Below are positions 1 through 6,658 of a stretch of 27,435 nt of DNA, piece by piece (positions within the stretch are counted from its first letter, which is position 1; each line of letters begins with the position of its first letter). Under the pieces are notes generated by a model. It was not told the DNA's origin. It was given only the letters and a program-made list of their open reading frames with translations, and made no database searches. The stretch is taken from contig JBJEQN010000134.1 in the NCBI GenBank assembly GCA_051881775.1, forward strand, positions 1 to 27,435, in the 5' to 3' direction. A program made the translations under genes and the position numbers. Source of the stretch: UMGS363 sp051881775 (GTDB lineage: Bacteria > Bacillota > Clostridia > Oscillospirales > Ruminococcaceae).

Positions 1-1
1 C

Positions 2-1171
2 ATACACTATTATTTTTGAGAAAATTTAAGCTCTCTTGTTGTGTCGGGCAATCCCCTTATCAAGGAGGAAATGGAGCTTCAGACAAAAATTAAGGATTTG
101 AAAATGGAAAAATCCCGATATACTGAAAAAATATACGAATTGCAGGATAGCATACGGGTAAAATATCCTCAAGCAATCCAAACGAGCGAAATAAGTATCG
201 AGCATAGCAAAAATGACTTTGAAAAGGCAAATTCTCAGCCAAAAGTCATTAACGAAGAGGGTAAATCCTTTTATCCGATAAAAATAGGCGATACTGTATA
301 TAATGACCGAAAAGAAGGCGGAGATGCGCTTAAAATGGCTATCGGCAGCAATATCGGTAAACTCGCAGAAGGAAAAACCGTTGAAGTTGGTGAATATCGA
401 GGTTTGAAACTCAGTATACTGTTTGATTCCTTTACAAAGCGCACCAAGGCTTGTTTGGAAGGGGAGAGACACCATTACTGCGAACTTAATCCCGAAACAG
501 ACATAGGCAACATTATCCGACTGGATAACTGCATTAATAATCTTGAAAAGGATATTCAGCAGCTTCAGGAAAATGTTGATACGGCAAAATCAGAGCTGGA
601 GCAGATGAAACGTGATGTTGAACAGCCGTTTCCGCTTGCTGATGAACTGTTTAAAGCAGAAACACGGTTGGAAGAAGTACATGAAGCATTGACAAAGTTT
701 GAATTGTCCGATGATACAGCGCATAAGGAAATGTATGAACGTTTATGCGAAACTTTCCCGAATATTTTTTCCGGGGAATGTTCGGCAATGCGTTTTGAAG
801 CAGGAGAAGGCTGGGATACGCTTTCCGTTGAGCTGCACGGAGATATGTTTTCTATTGCACACACTTATGAGCAGAACGGTGATCTGATGTACGACCCGTT
901 GGTTTATTTCAAAGTGGACTGCGAAAATGAAAAGGTTATTCCCGTAAGCTATGAAAACAGCGGTTTGGGCGTTTATGAGAGCTTTGACATTGATGCGGAG
1001 CCTACGCCCGATTCAGTTAAAAGGCAAAATGACATACTTGATTTTACGGACGAATGGCTTGACAACATAGAGCGGCAGGGATATGAGCCTGTTGTCCAGG
1101 ATACTGCTGTTGAAGAAATTGAACCTGAGGATGAAATTGAAAGACATAATACACAGCAGTACGCAATATAA
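2..1171 (+). CDS. C-terminal part of a large ICE SNF2-helicase/methylase-type protein (5' end outside window)
   Basis: The frame is open from base 2 to the TAA at 1169-1171, so the gene enters the window from the left. A GTG at 41 exists but has no good ribosome binding site, and the NPLIKEEMELQ segment straddling it resembles an internal segment of very large helicase/methylase proteins of Tn916/Tn1549-like conjugative elements, where a similar NPLIxEKxELD segment leads into a coiled coil. What remains, counted from the GTG, is a coiled coil (about residues 10-60), a beta-rich part (75-150), a second coiled coil (165-225), then a C-terminal domain (235-345) like the small domain (DUF6908 type) that ends these ICE proteins, and an acidic tail. 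Its role in the element is inferred to be DNA processing or defence evasion. It is not possible to tell here whether the upstream part is intact or the element is a remnant. Family assignment is from recalled motif similarity only. Confidence 0.65.
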
Positions 1172-1187
1172 TTCCCCAATGGGGAAT

Positions 1188-1230
1188 AAAAAGCAGCTTG
1201 AAGGTAATTAATGCCTTTAAGCTGCTTTTG
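1188..1230. terminator. Bidirectional terminator between the helicase-type gene and the Pan toxin gene
   Basis: AAAAGCAGCTT (1189-1199) pairs with AAGCTGCTTTT (1219-1229), with a further inner pairing AAGG/CCTT. A-runs on the left and T-runs on the right serve both convergent genes. A second small hairpin (ATTCCCC/GGGGAAT, 1171-1187) lies just before it. Confidence 0.8.
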
Positions 1231-1234
1231 TTAT

Positions 1235-1606
1235 TTATAACGCATTGTTTAAAATTTCACCATTGAATTGCTCCAGCTTTGCCAAAACGGATATGTATAA
1301 ATCACCATAGCATTGCTTTAAATCAGAGATTTCCTTGGAAAGAGAAGCTCTGTGTACGGTTGTTTGCTTATGCGTCCTGATATAAGAATCGCGATCAAGA
1401 TTAAGCAACGGATAATCGCTTAATGTTATTGGAATATCATATTCGGGATGTCTGTTTTCCGGTCTTGAAATTGTAGAAATAGGCAAAACAGTATAGTCAT
1501 TATTTATGGCTTCGGAAATAATTAACACAGGACGGGATTTAAATGAATTCTTCTTGGCTTGCGCATCATAAAATGGAGTGATGGATGAATAGATTTTACC
1601 TATCAC
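1235..1606 (-). CDS. PemK/MazF-family toxin of a Panacea (PanAT-like) toxin-antitoxin pair
   Basis: A 123-residue protein that looks like a MazF/PemK-type ribonuclease fold. The N-terminal part has the family pattern KSRPVLIIS (about residues 24-32), followed by a VLPIST strand (about 40-45) and a central region with HRASLS, consistent with the RxxRPVLVIS...VxPIT layout of the family. The expected activity is mRNA cleavage, which is inference. It starts with GTG (1604-1606), which overlaps the antitoxin stop in a GTGA motif (1603-1606). A GAGGTG ribosome binding site lies about 8 nt upstream, inside the end of the antitoxin gene, so the two are translationally coupled. The antitoxin-first order is typical of type II systems. 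It probably stabilises the conjugative element. It ends at a bidirectional terminator shared with the upstream ICE gene. Confidence 0.75.
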   Translation of the reverse strand: MIGKIYSSITPFYDAQAKKNSFKSRPVLIISEAINNDYTVLPISTISRPENRHPEYDIPITLSDYPLLNLDRDSYIRTHKQTTVHRASLSKEISDLKQCYGDLYISVLAKLEQFNGEILNNAL

Positions 1607-2097
1607 TGTTCATTCACCTCAGCATCTTCAAATTCATCATAATACATATCCCATATATGGTCATACGGACGTACTTTTTTAGCATCTTCGTATATATCGG
1701 AGAGAGCCAAAGGTTTGGAACCATTTTCCTTATCTGCCAAACCTATTCTTGAATTCTTCCAAGATATTTCCTGATGCGAAATTTCACTGAGTTTCCATGA
1801 TGAAAAGATGCCGTATTCAAGTATAACGTTGTTTACTATATATTTGGCTTCATCACTTATTGATGAGTCTGCTGAAATTATACCGTCTTTGGTATATGCC
1901 AATCTGACATCACGGGAAACAGGACCGTACTTCCATCCCTCAAAATCGTCAGCAAAAAGAGGCTGCCCGGTAATTGCAATAGCTTCTCTCTGAGAAAAAT
2001 AAAGCAGCTTATGCAGCTTCATTTCATCAATTATTTCTCCTGATATTTTTTTGTATTCATCAAAAATATACTCAGCGACATTTAAGATCTTATCCAT
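1603..2097 (-). CDS. Panacea-domain (DUF4065, SocA/GepA-like) antitoxin
   Basis: A 164-residue protein with the Panacea/DUF4065 signature: VAEYIFDEY near the N-terminus, then MKLHKLLYFSQ (about 26-36), a conserved FADDFEGWKYGPVSRDV stretch (about 48-64) and a helical C-terminal half. Panacea is known as a promiscuous antitoxin domain paired with many unrelated toxins; here the partner is PemK/MazF-like. The start ATG (2095-2097) follows a strong GAGGAGG site. The promoter at 2145-2173 is a perfect TTGACA-N17-TATAAT. A 12-bp perfect palindrome, GTTATATATAAC (2113-2124), lies between the start point and the ribosome binding site and is a plausible autoregulatory operator. The acidic C-terminus (EFEDAEVNE) may be the neutralising tail, which is inference. 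Confidence 0.82.
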   Translation of the reverse strand: MDKILNVAEYIFDEYKKISGEIIDEMKLHKLLYFSQREAIAITGQPLFADDFEGWKYGPVSRDVRLAYTKDGIISADSSISDEAKYIVNNVILEYGIFSSWKLSEISHQEISWKNSRIGLADKENGSKPLALSDIYEDAKKVRPYDHIWDMYYDEFEDAEVNEQ

Positions 2098-2144
2098 ACA
2101 GTTCCTCCTCTCGTTATATATAACTATTATTACCTTCTACTATT

Positions 2145-2173
2145 ATTATATTTGTTTTAAACTCAAATGTCAA
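2145..2173 (-). promoter_or_regulatory. Consensus sigma-A promoter of the Panacea TA operon
   Basis: On the minus strand TTGACA (2173-2168), a 17-nt spacer and TATAAT (2150-2145). Predicted transcription start is near 2138. The -35 box lies 3 bp from the first 45-bp repeat. The palindrome GTTATATATAAC at 2113-2124, downstream of the start point, is a candidate operator. Confidence 0.85.
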
Positions 2174-2175
2174 TA

Positions 2176-2400
2176 CCACATTCCGATTTTCCGAATGCGG
2201 TTAATCTGCACACGGAATATCCACATTCCGATTTCCCGAATGTGGGTAATCTGCACACGGAATATCCACATTCCGATTTTCCAAATGTGGGTAATCCGCA
2301 CACGGAATATCCACATTCCGATTTTCCGAATGTGGGTAATCCGCATACGAAATGTCCGCATTCGGGTTTTCCGAATGTGGATAATCTGATTTTGGATAAC
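2176..2400. repeat. Five tandem 45-bp repeats between two divergent promoters
   Basis: Units begin at 2176, 2221, 2266, 2311 and 2356, with an exact 45-bp period. Units 1-4 are nearly identical; unit 5 has diverged. Each unit contains inverted half-sites CCACATTC and GAATGTGG around a short core, plus a second possible pairing CGGAAT/ATTCCG across the unit boundary. Because 45 is divisible by 3 and the unit lacks stops, several frames on both strands stay open and encode 15-residue repeats (such as PHSDFPNVGNPHTEY). None of these frames has a convincing ribosome binding site or non-repeat domain, so they are treated as non-coding. This is not a CRISPR array: there are no unique spacers. Confidence 0.88.
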
Positions 2401-2420
2401 ACGATATAATGTGGTATAAT
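2392..2420 (+). promoter_or_regulatory. Promoter of the integrase gene
   Basis: TATAAT at 2415-2420, with a 17-nt spacer to a weak TTGGAT -35 box (2392-2397) inside the last 45-bp repeat. The weak -35 suggests that expression depends on, or is limited by, something binding the repeats. Confidence 0.55.
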
Positions 2421-2467
2421 TGTAGGGTCTGCAAAAAAATAAACGGAACAGGGAAGGAATTAAAATC

Positions 2468-3472
2468 ATGAATACATTGGATCTTGCACTTGAAAAGGAA
2501 ATGAGTTTTGGCAACTGGCTTAATTACTGGTTTGAGAATTATGTAAAGCGCACTGTAAAGCAGTCTACGGCGGTTTCATACTATGGGTATATAAATGGTC
2601 ATATTGTGCCTGAAATCGGCGTGTACAAGCTCTCAGAGCTTAATACGGATGTATTACAGCGGTTCTTTAACGAGCAGAACGACAGCGGCAGTCTGAAAGG
2701 CGGAGGTCTGTCCCCTAAAACGCTTCAAAACATGAACCGAATGATACATAAATCTATGGAAAAGGCTATTGACCTTGAACTGCTGCCTAAGAATTATGCA
2801 AAATATGTTGAGCTGCCTAAGCAGGAAGAACCTGAAATGCGTGTTCTGACCATTTCCGAATACAATAAGCTGTTGGAGGAGCTGGGAAAAACAAAGGAAA
2901 AACTTGCTTTTGGTGTGTATTTAAGTTTATCACTCGGCATCAGGCTGGGAGAAGTGCTGGGGCTTCGGTGGAATGATATTGATTTTAATAATAAAATTGT
3001 ACACATACGCCGCACAGTAAACCGTTTGCCGACTATTGACGGGAAAAACAAAACCGAACTTGTTGTCGGAACCCCCAAAAGCAAAAATTCCGTGAGAGAT
3101 ATTCCAATCAATGAGAATTACTGCGGAGAATTTATGCTATACTGGGCAAAGAAAAGCCGAATTTGCAGGAAAACTCCCAATGACGGCGATTATTTGCTTC
3201 AATCTGCGATAGGCGGTCCTGCGGAGCCTAAAACGCTGCAGGAAGCATTCAAACGCATTTTGAAATCAGCAGGTATATCCGATGCAAATTTTCATTCTCT
3301 TCGGCATACATTTGCCACAAGAGCCATTGAAAAGGGGGTAGATGTTAAGACTTTAAGCGTTATTCTCGGACATTCAAGCGTAAATATCACACTTGACCGC
3401 TATGCTCATGTTCTCGATGAGCAGAAAAGAAAAACAATGGACATACTGCTTTCCGGCACATCGTTATCATAG
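2468..3472 (+). CDS. int: Tyrosine recombinase / integrase of the mobile element
   Basis: A 334-residue phage-type integrase. Residues 12-105 form the SAM-like N-terminal core-binding domain, starting FGNWLNYWFENYVK. The catalytic domain covers about 125-325. Catalytic residues visible are the first Arg in SLGIRLGEVLGLRW (about R159), the HxxR pair in FHSLRHTFATR (H276, R279), the second His in ILGHSS (H302) and the nucleophile Tyr in LDRYAHV (Y312). The set is complete, so the enzyme should be active. The SD GGAAGG lies about 10 nt before the ATG. The family is the Tn916/ICE integrase group, which recombines short identical core sites. The 3' end of an initiator tRNA gene lies 360 bp downstream and points toward it, the usual arrangement for a tRNA-targeting integrase. 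No excisionase gene is visible. Confidence 0.93.
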   Translation: MNTLDLALEKEMSFGNWLNYWFENYVKRTVKQSTAVSYYGYINGHIVPEIGVYKLSELNTDVLQRFFNEQNDSGSLKGGGLSPKTLQNMNRMIHKSMEKAIDLELLPKNYAKYVELPKQEEPEMRVLTISEYNKLLEELGKTKEKLAFGVYLSLSLGIRLGEVLGLRWNDIDFNNKIVHIRRTVNRLPTIDGKNKTELVVGTPKSKNSVRDIPINENYCGEFMLYWAKKSRICRKTPNDGDYLLQSAIGGPAEPKTLQEAFKRILKSAGISDANFHSLRHTFATRAIEKGVDVKTLSVILGHSSVNITLDRYAHVLDEQKRKTMDILLSGTSLS

Positions 3473-3479
3473 TAAAAAG

Positions 3480-3515
3480 ACAGAAAACAGAGCTGTTCCG
3501 CTGTTTCCTGTTTGT
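3480..3515 (+). terminator. Terminator after the integrase gene
   Basis: Arms ACAGAAAACAG (3480-3490) and CTGTTTCCTGT (3501-3511) pair with one mismatch and are followed by TTTG. A second inverted repeat downstream (3565-3600, followed by TT) could add to termination. Confidence 0.55.
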
Positions 3516-3564
3516 GCAGACATTTTATATCAGCACCAAAAATGTAGTAAAAATGAATAAAAAG

Positions 3565-3600
3565 AAAGGAATTGCCAAAAAAGTGCTTGACAATTCCTTT
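3565..3600. repeat. Inverted repeat over the -35 box of the small-peptide promoter
   Basis: AAAGGAATTG (3565-3574) and CAATTCCTTT (3591-3600) are perfect 10-bp arms around a 16-nt centre. The right arm includes the last two bases of the -35 box TTGACA (3587-3592). It is either an operator for the promoter at 3587-3615 or part of the integrase terminator; the sequence cannot distinguish these. Confidence 0.6.
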
Positions 3601-3615
3601 TAAATATGCTACTAT
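3587..3615 (+). promoter_or_regulatory. Strong promoter of the 34-codon peptide transcript
   Basis: TTGACA (3587-3592), a 17-nt spacer and TACTAT (3610-3615), with an extended -10 TGC directly before it. Predicted start is near 3622, giving a transcript of about 205 nt to the terminator at 3760-3828. Confidence 0.78.
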
Positions 3616-3624
3616 GGAATAAAT

Positions 3625-3729
3625 AAAAACGCACCCACACTCTGAAACACGCCGGCAAGCGGATTTCAGAGCATCATCAAACAGATGTCTACTCATCTGA
3701 ATGACTTAGTGAATGCTACTTTTATTCTG
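3625..3729 (-). ncRNA. Candidate antisense RNA opposing the small-peptide mRNA
   Basis: It is predicted from a perfect consensus promoter on the minus strand at 3736-3764, with start near 3729. Transcription would run back across the start codon and the whole 5' leader of the peptide mRNA. A hairpin with 8-bp arms CTCTGAAA/TTTCAGAG (3640-3671) followed after about 10 nt by a T-run (3629-3625) could end it, giving about 105 nt. The terminator is imperfect because the T-run is not directly at the stem. I do not recognise the RNA as a named family. Together with the peptide it has a type I antitoxin layout. Confidence 0.5.
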
Positions 3730-3789
3730 TATTTCATTATACAGAATTTAGATACATTTGTCAAGCTGTTCAAGCGAAAATCTGTTTGA
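3685..3789 (+). CDS. Candidate small hydrophobic toxin-like peptide (34 aa)
   Basis: An ATG at 3685 opens a 34-codon frame ending with TGA at 3787-3789. The peptide begins MSTHLNDLVNATFIL, continues with a hydrophobic stretch to about residue 21, and ends in a basic tail KLFKRKSV. One membrane-spanning segment plus a lysine/arginine tail is the plan of known type I toxins (TxpA/BsrG, Fst, and the Clostridioides difficile toxins), although I see no clear homology to any of them. The ribosome binding site is poor, and the ATG lies in the 5' arm of a perfect hairpin CAGATG/CATCTG (3683-3700), so translation is probably held back by structure. The same bases are opposed by a consensus minus-strand promoter. 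The transcript ends in a strong terminator overlapping the last codons. Coding status is inference. Confidence 0.5.
   Translation: MSTHLNDLVNATFILYFIIQNLDTFVKLFKRKSV
3736..3764 (-). promoter_or_regulatory. Perfect consensus promoter for the antisense RNA
   Basis: Minus strand TTGACA (3764-3759), a 17-nt spacer and TATAAT (3741-3736). It lies inside the peptide reading frame and directs transcription away from the tRNA toward the peptide start. Its -35 box lies in the left arm of the terminator of the opposing transcript. Confidence 0.8.
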
Positions 3790-3822
3790 AGGGATGATTT
3801 TCGCATTATTGAATAGCTTGAC

Positions 3823-3828
<6 letters not shown>
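3760..3828 (+). terminator. Strong intrinsic terminator at the element's end
   Basis: GTCAAGCT at 3760-3767 pairs with AGCTTGAC at 3815-3822. The pairing continues as an imperfect stem (TTCAA/TTGAA, then GCGAAAATC/GATTTTCGC) to a short loop, followed by TTTTTT (3823-3828). It ends the small-peptide transcript just before the tRNA. As a long inverted repeat beside the tRNA 3' end it could also bind the integrase. Confidence 0.8.
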
Positions 3829-3908
<80 letters not shown>

Positions 3909-3944
3909 ATAGATTTTATATGTTCCTCAATTGAGTGCTTTATT

Positions 3945-3973
3945 ATTATATCACATTTGAAATTGGATGTCAA
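3945..3973 (-). promoter_or_regulatory. Consensus promoter of tRNA-fMet
   Basis: Minus strand TTGACA (3973-3968), a 17-nt spacer and TATAAT (3950-3945). Start is near 3938, about 30 nt before the mature tRNA 5' end. Confidence 0.88.
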
Positions 3974-4001
3974 GCATTTTTTTGAAAAAACTTAAAATTT
4001 T

Positions 4002-4090
4002 TTTCGGCGCATAATATTCCGACCCTGAAAACCGATTTTGCGGAGAGATCTGCATAATTCAATGGGTGTTTTGTTTATTATGCGCCGAAA
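4002..4090. repeat. 89-bp element with 15-bp inverted arms after the cyclophilin gene
   Basis: TTTCGGCGCATAATA (4002-4016) and its exact reverse complement (4076-4090) flank a 59-nt centre containing a small CCG/CGG hairpin. T- or A-runs follow on both sides, so on the minus strand it can act as the terminator of the three-gene unit ending at 4106. The loop is long for a plain terminator, so it may be a palindromic repeat element that serves as one. Confidence 0.6.
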
Positions 4091-4105
4091 TTTTTATGGC
4101 TGCTA

Positions 4106-4843
4106 TCAGCCCTCGTATTCAACTATTCTTACGGACTCCATCTGTACCTGCTTCAAAGGCTTGTCGTTGCTGTCGGTCTCAACGTTTCCAAGCTCACGCA
4201 CAATGTCAAGTCCCTCGAAAACCTGTCCGAATACGGTATATCCTCCGTCAAGGAAGGGTACGCCGCCTTTTTCGTTGTACATATCAATAACATTCTGCGG
4301 CCAGCTGTATGACGACGGGTCGCTTGCCATAAGGTCTTCACAGCTGTACTGGAGGTAACTTTCGGGTGTGTTTACGATATAGAATTGGCTGCCGTTTGTG
4401 CTTGTGGAACCGGAATTTGCATATGCTACCGCTCCGCTGAAGTGGTAAAGTCCTTCGGGGATACCGCCGTCAAACTTATCGCCCCATATGCTCTTTCCGC
4501 CTGTGCCGTTGCCCTTGGGGTCGCCGCCCTGTATCATAAAGTTAGGGATTATTCTGTGGAATATCAGCTCATCATAGTAGCCCATATCCGCAAGTCCTGT
4601 AAAATTCTCAACAGCTTCGGGCGCTGCGTCTGCAAAAAGCTTGATCTTGATCTCGCCGTAGTCCTTGACGGTAATTACAGCGATTTTTTCACCCGGCTCG
4701 GGCATTTCAAAGTTGCGTATCTCGCCCTGTACAAGCGCAAGAGCCTCATCTGCCGTAGATTCTCCCTTACAGCCTGTGAGAAGCGCTCCTGCGGATACGG
4801 CTGCGGCAAGAACCAGCGCAGCTGCTTTTAATTTCTTTATCAT
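4106..4843 (-). CDS. Cyclophilin-type peptidyl-prolyl isomerase lipoprotein
   Basis: A 245-residue protein. Residues 1-25 form a lipoprotein signal with lipobox LLTGC, the Cys at about 25 being the lipid anchor. Residues about 50-240 are a cyclophilin domain: FHRIIPNFMIQGGDP carries the catalytic Arg and the Phe/Met/Gln of the active site, followed by GSQFYIV and VFGQVFEGLDIV. It should catalyse proline cis-trans isomerisation on exported proteins at the outer face of the membrane. SD AAAGGAG precedes the ATG. It lies 22 nt after the InlB-repeat gene, so it is the last gene of the FecR-like unit and may help fold those surface proteins, which is inference. The region about 155-200 is longer than in minimal cyclophilins and contains a Tyr/Ser-rich insertion. 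Confidence 0.92.
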   Translation of the reverse strand: MIKKLKAAALVLAAAVSAGALLTGCKGESTADEALALVQGEIRNFEMPEPGEKIAVITVKDYGEIKIKLFADAAPEAVENFTGLADMGYYDELIFHRIIPNFMIQGGDPKGNGTGGKSIWGDKFDGGIPEGLYHFSGAVAYANSGSTSTNGSQFYIVNTPESYLQYSCEDLMASDPSSYSWPQNVIDMYNEKGGVPFLDGGYTVFGQVFEGLDIVRELGNVETDSNDKPLKQVQMESVRIVEYEG

Positions 4844-4865
4844 TTTAAAAACTCCTTTCGGTTTA

Positions 4866-6632
4866 TCATATGAATATTGCGGTTATGACCATATCGCAGT
4901 GAACGGCATAGAAGTTTCCGTCCCAGCCGATAAAGCTTCTGCCCTTGCTGTCGTATGTGGGCGTGAAGGGAGGCATTGCATCCTCGCCGCCCTTTACCTT
5001 AACGGGGTACTCAACTCCGTCTATAACGAAAATTACTGTATATTCCTCCTTACCGAAAATTGCGGTGATGGTCGTGTCGGAGGTAATGTTTGTAAGCGAC
5101 TTGTCCCAGCCTATAAACTCGTTGCCGTTAATGTCGGTGGTGGGAGTGAAGGGAGGGATAGCCGTGCCGCCTCTTTCAATAGTCTGCACATAGGACAGAC
5201 CGCTTATCATGAACGTAACGGTAACGGAGTTGGATTCCTTTTCAAGGATTGCGGTAATGGTAATGTCGGAGGTTATCCTTGAATAATCCGTATCCCAGCC
5301 CTTGAAGATATAGCCTTCGATGTTAAGGGTATCGGGCAGGGGAGCTGGGTCGCCGTCCTTTACCTGAACGGTCGTCACCTTGTCTGCGATAACTATTGTT
5401 ACCGTGTGGTAAACTGTCGTATCATCTTCAAACAGGGCTGTGATAATGGTATCCTTGGTGATGTTTTCAAAGGAATTGTCCCAGCCGATGAATTTTTTGC
5501 CGCTGATAACGGGGTCTTCGGGCTTATCCGCATTTCCGCCGTAGGGAACCTCCTGTATGGTCTCGTCGCCGTCTATGCTGATAACAACGGTAAGTATCTC
5601 GCCTTCGTGGGAACCCTCGGATGAGGTGGTGGCCTCGGACTGTGTTGTTGACGTTGTAGTCTGTGCAGACTGAGAAGCTGTTGTAGTCTGTGCAGACTGA
5701 GCGGTGGTTGCCGCCGTAGTTATGGGAGGAGCGGTGGTAGCCGCAGGCGGTTCGATAACGTGGGGGGCGGACGTTGAGTCCGTTTCGGAGGTCTCTATAG
5801 CTTCCGCCGTCTGGATAATGTCGGAGCTGTCCAATGTCTGTTCTTCCGATGAGCCTGTTATCTCTCCTTCGGCGTCGGGAGCGGCGTTGTAAGCGTTTTT
5901 AAGCTCTTCCGCCGTGTAAGGGAAATTCTCCAGAAGATTTGCCGCCGTAATAAGGTTCTTCAAATCCCTTGCGGTAAGGTCGCTTAAGGGGAATTCGATG
6001 TTCAGATAAGAAAATTCGGGGCCAAGGTCGTTTGTGGTGATACGTCCGGCACGTTTTTCAACAAGAAATTCCGGGTCGTTGACGGTGTTGCCCTGAGCGT
6101 CATAAAGCTGTATCTTTGAATTGCCCATAAAGGTGTAAACATCGGTGTAAGCGTCAAAGCCGTCTGTTGAGTAGGCGATCTTCGTTGCCGTTCCCGAGGG
6201 GTACACCATGGAATCAGCCGTGCGGACGTAAACCTGAGCCTTGTCGCTTTCCGGAAGAACGCAGAGCAGGGAACCTCGGTTAAGGTAGATCTCTCCGCCT
6301 GATTTGCTGTCCGTTTTTCCCGTAACAACAAGCTGGGAATTTGGACTGAGTATCATATAGTTATTGTCGGAATTTTTTTTGCTTTTATACACTATCTTGC
6401 AGGAAGAGCTTTCCCCTGAGGTGATAATATCTCCCTCGGCAAGCGCTTCTCCCGAAACTGCGTTTGAGTCTGCGTTGTCCGAATTTGTTATGCTCACGCT
6501 TCCCGAAGCCTCGGTTATGTACAGACCTGCGCTTCCGCCTGCGCCCGATACAATGATTATAACGGCAATAACTGCGGCAAGCGCCAGAGTACCCGTTATA
6601 ACAGGAATGAGCGGAATATTCAGCTTTTTCAT
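4866..6632 (-). CDS. Membrane-anchored FecR-like protein with four InlB-type repeats
   Basis: A 588-residue surface protein. A short cytoplasmic start and a single membrane segment (about 8-33) are followed by a FecR-like beta domain (about 37-205), which has an ITSGESSSCKIVY segment and a glycine-rich hairpin region. Residues about 210-250 carry a helical motif also present in its upstream neighbour. A Thr/Ser/Pro/Gln-rich linker (about 255-345) leads to four InlB B-repeat-like units (about 350-588), each with the core F(I/K)GWD followed by an IT..TITA(I/L)F ending. Such repeats occur in extracellular proteins of Firmicutes and are thought to mediate binding or spacing. No LPXTG motif is present; the N-terminal helix is the anchor. 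SD AAAGGACGG precedes the ATG. It lies 26 nt after the first FecR-like gene. The ligand is unknown. Confidence 0.8.
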   Translation of the reverse strand: MKKLNIPLIPVITGTLALAAVIAVIIIVSGAGGSAGLYITEASGSVSITNSDNADSNAVSGEALAEGDIITSGESSSCKIVYKSKKNSDNNYMILSPNSQLVVTGKTDSKSGGEIYLNRGSLLCVLPESDKAQVYVRTADSMVYPSGTATKIAYSTDGFDAYTDVYTFMGNSKIQLYDAQGNTVNDPEFLVEKRAGRITTNDLGPEFSYLNIEFPLSDLTARDLKNLITAANLLENFPYTAEELKNAYNAAPDAEGEITGSSEEQTLDSSDIIQTAEAIETSETDSTSAPHVIEPPAATTAPPITTAATTAQSAQTTTASQSAQTTTSTTQSEATTSSEGSHEGEILTVVISIDGDETIQEVPYGGNADKPEDPVISGKKFIGWDNSFENITKDTIITALFEDDTTVYHTVTIVIADKVTTVQVKDGDPAPLPDTLNIEGYIFKGWDTDYSRITSDITITAILEKESNSVTVTFMISGLSYVQTIERGGTAIPPFTPTTDINGNEFIGWDKSLTNITSDTTITAIFGKEEYTVIFVIDGVEYPVKVKGGEDAMPPFTPTYDSKGRSFIGWDGNFYAVHCDMVITAIFI

Positions 6633-6658
6633 TTTTGTTACCGTCCTTTCAATTGGAT

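Noticed and set aside
41..43. GTG at 41 as the true start of the ICE protein
   Set aside because: The frame is open to the window edge, there is no SD, and the NPLIKEEMELQ segment just after it looks internal to a longer family.
2176..2400. CRISPR array
   Set aside because: Units are contiguous 45-bp copies with no unique spacers, and no cas genes are present.
2163..2514. Several overlapping open frames of 77-114 residues on both strands across the 45-bp repeats
   Set aside because: They arise because the repeat unit lacks stops; no SD, no non-repeat domain, and they overlap promoters and the integrase start.
3406..3696. 96-residue minus-strand frame across the integrase end
   Set aside because: Shadow of the integrase, and it runs through the predicted terminator hairpins; no SD.
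3622..3760. A known riboswitch class in the small-peptide leader
   Set aside because: I compared it in mind with c-di-GMP, SAM, preQ1, guanidine and glutamine types; the conserved core bases are not present.
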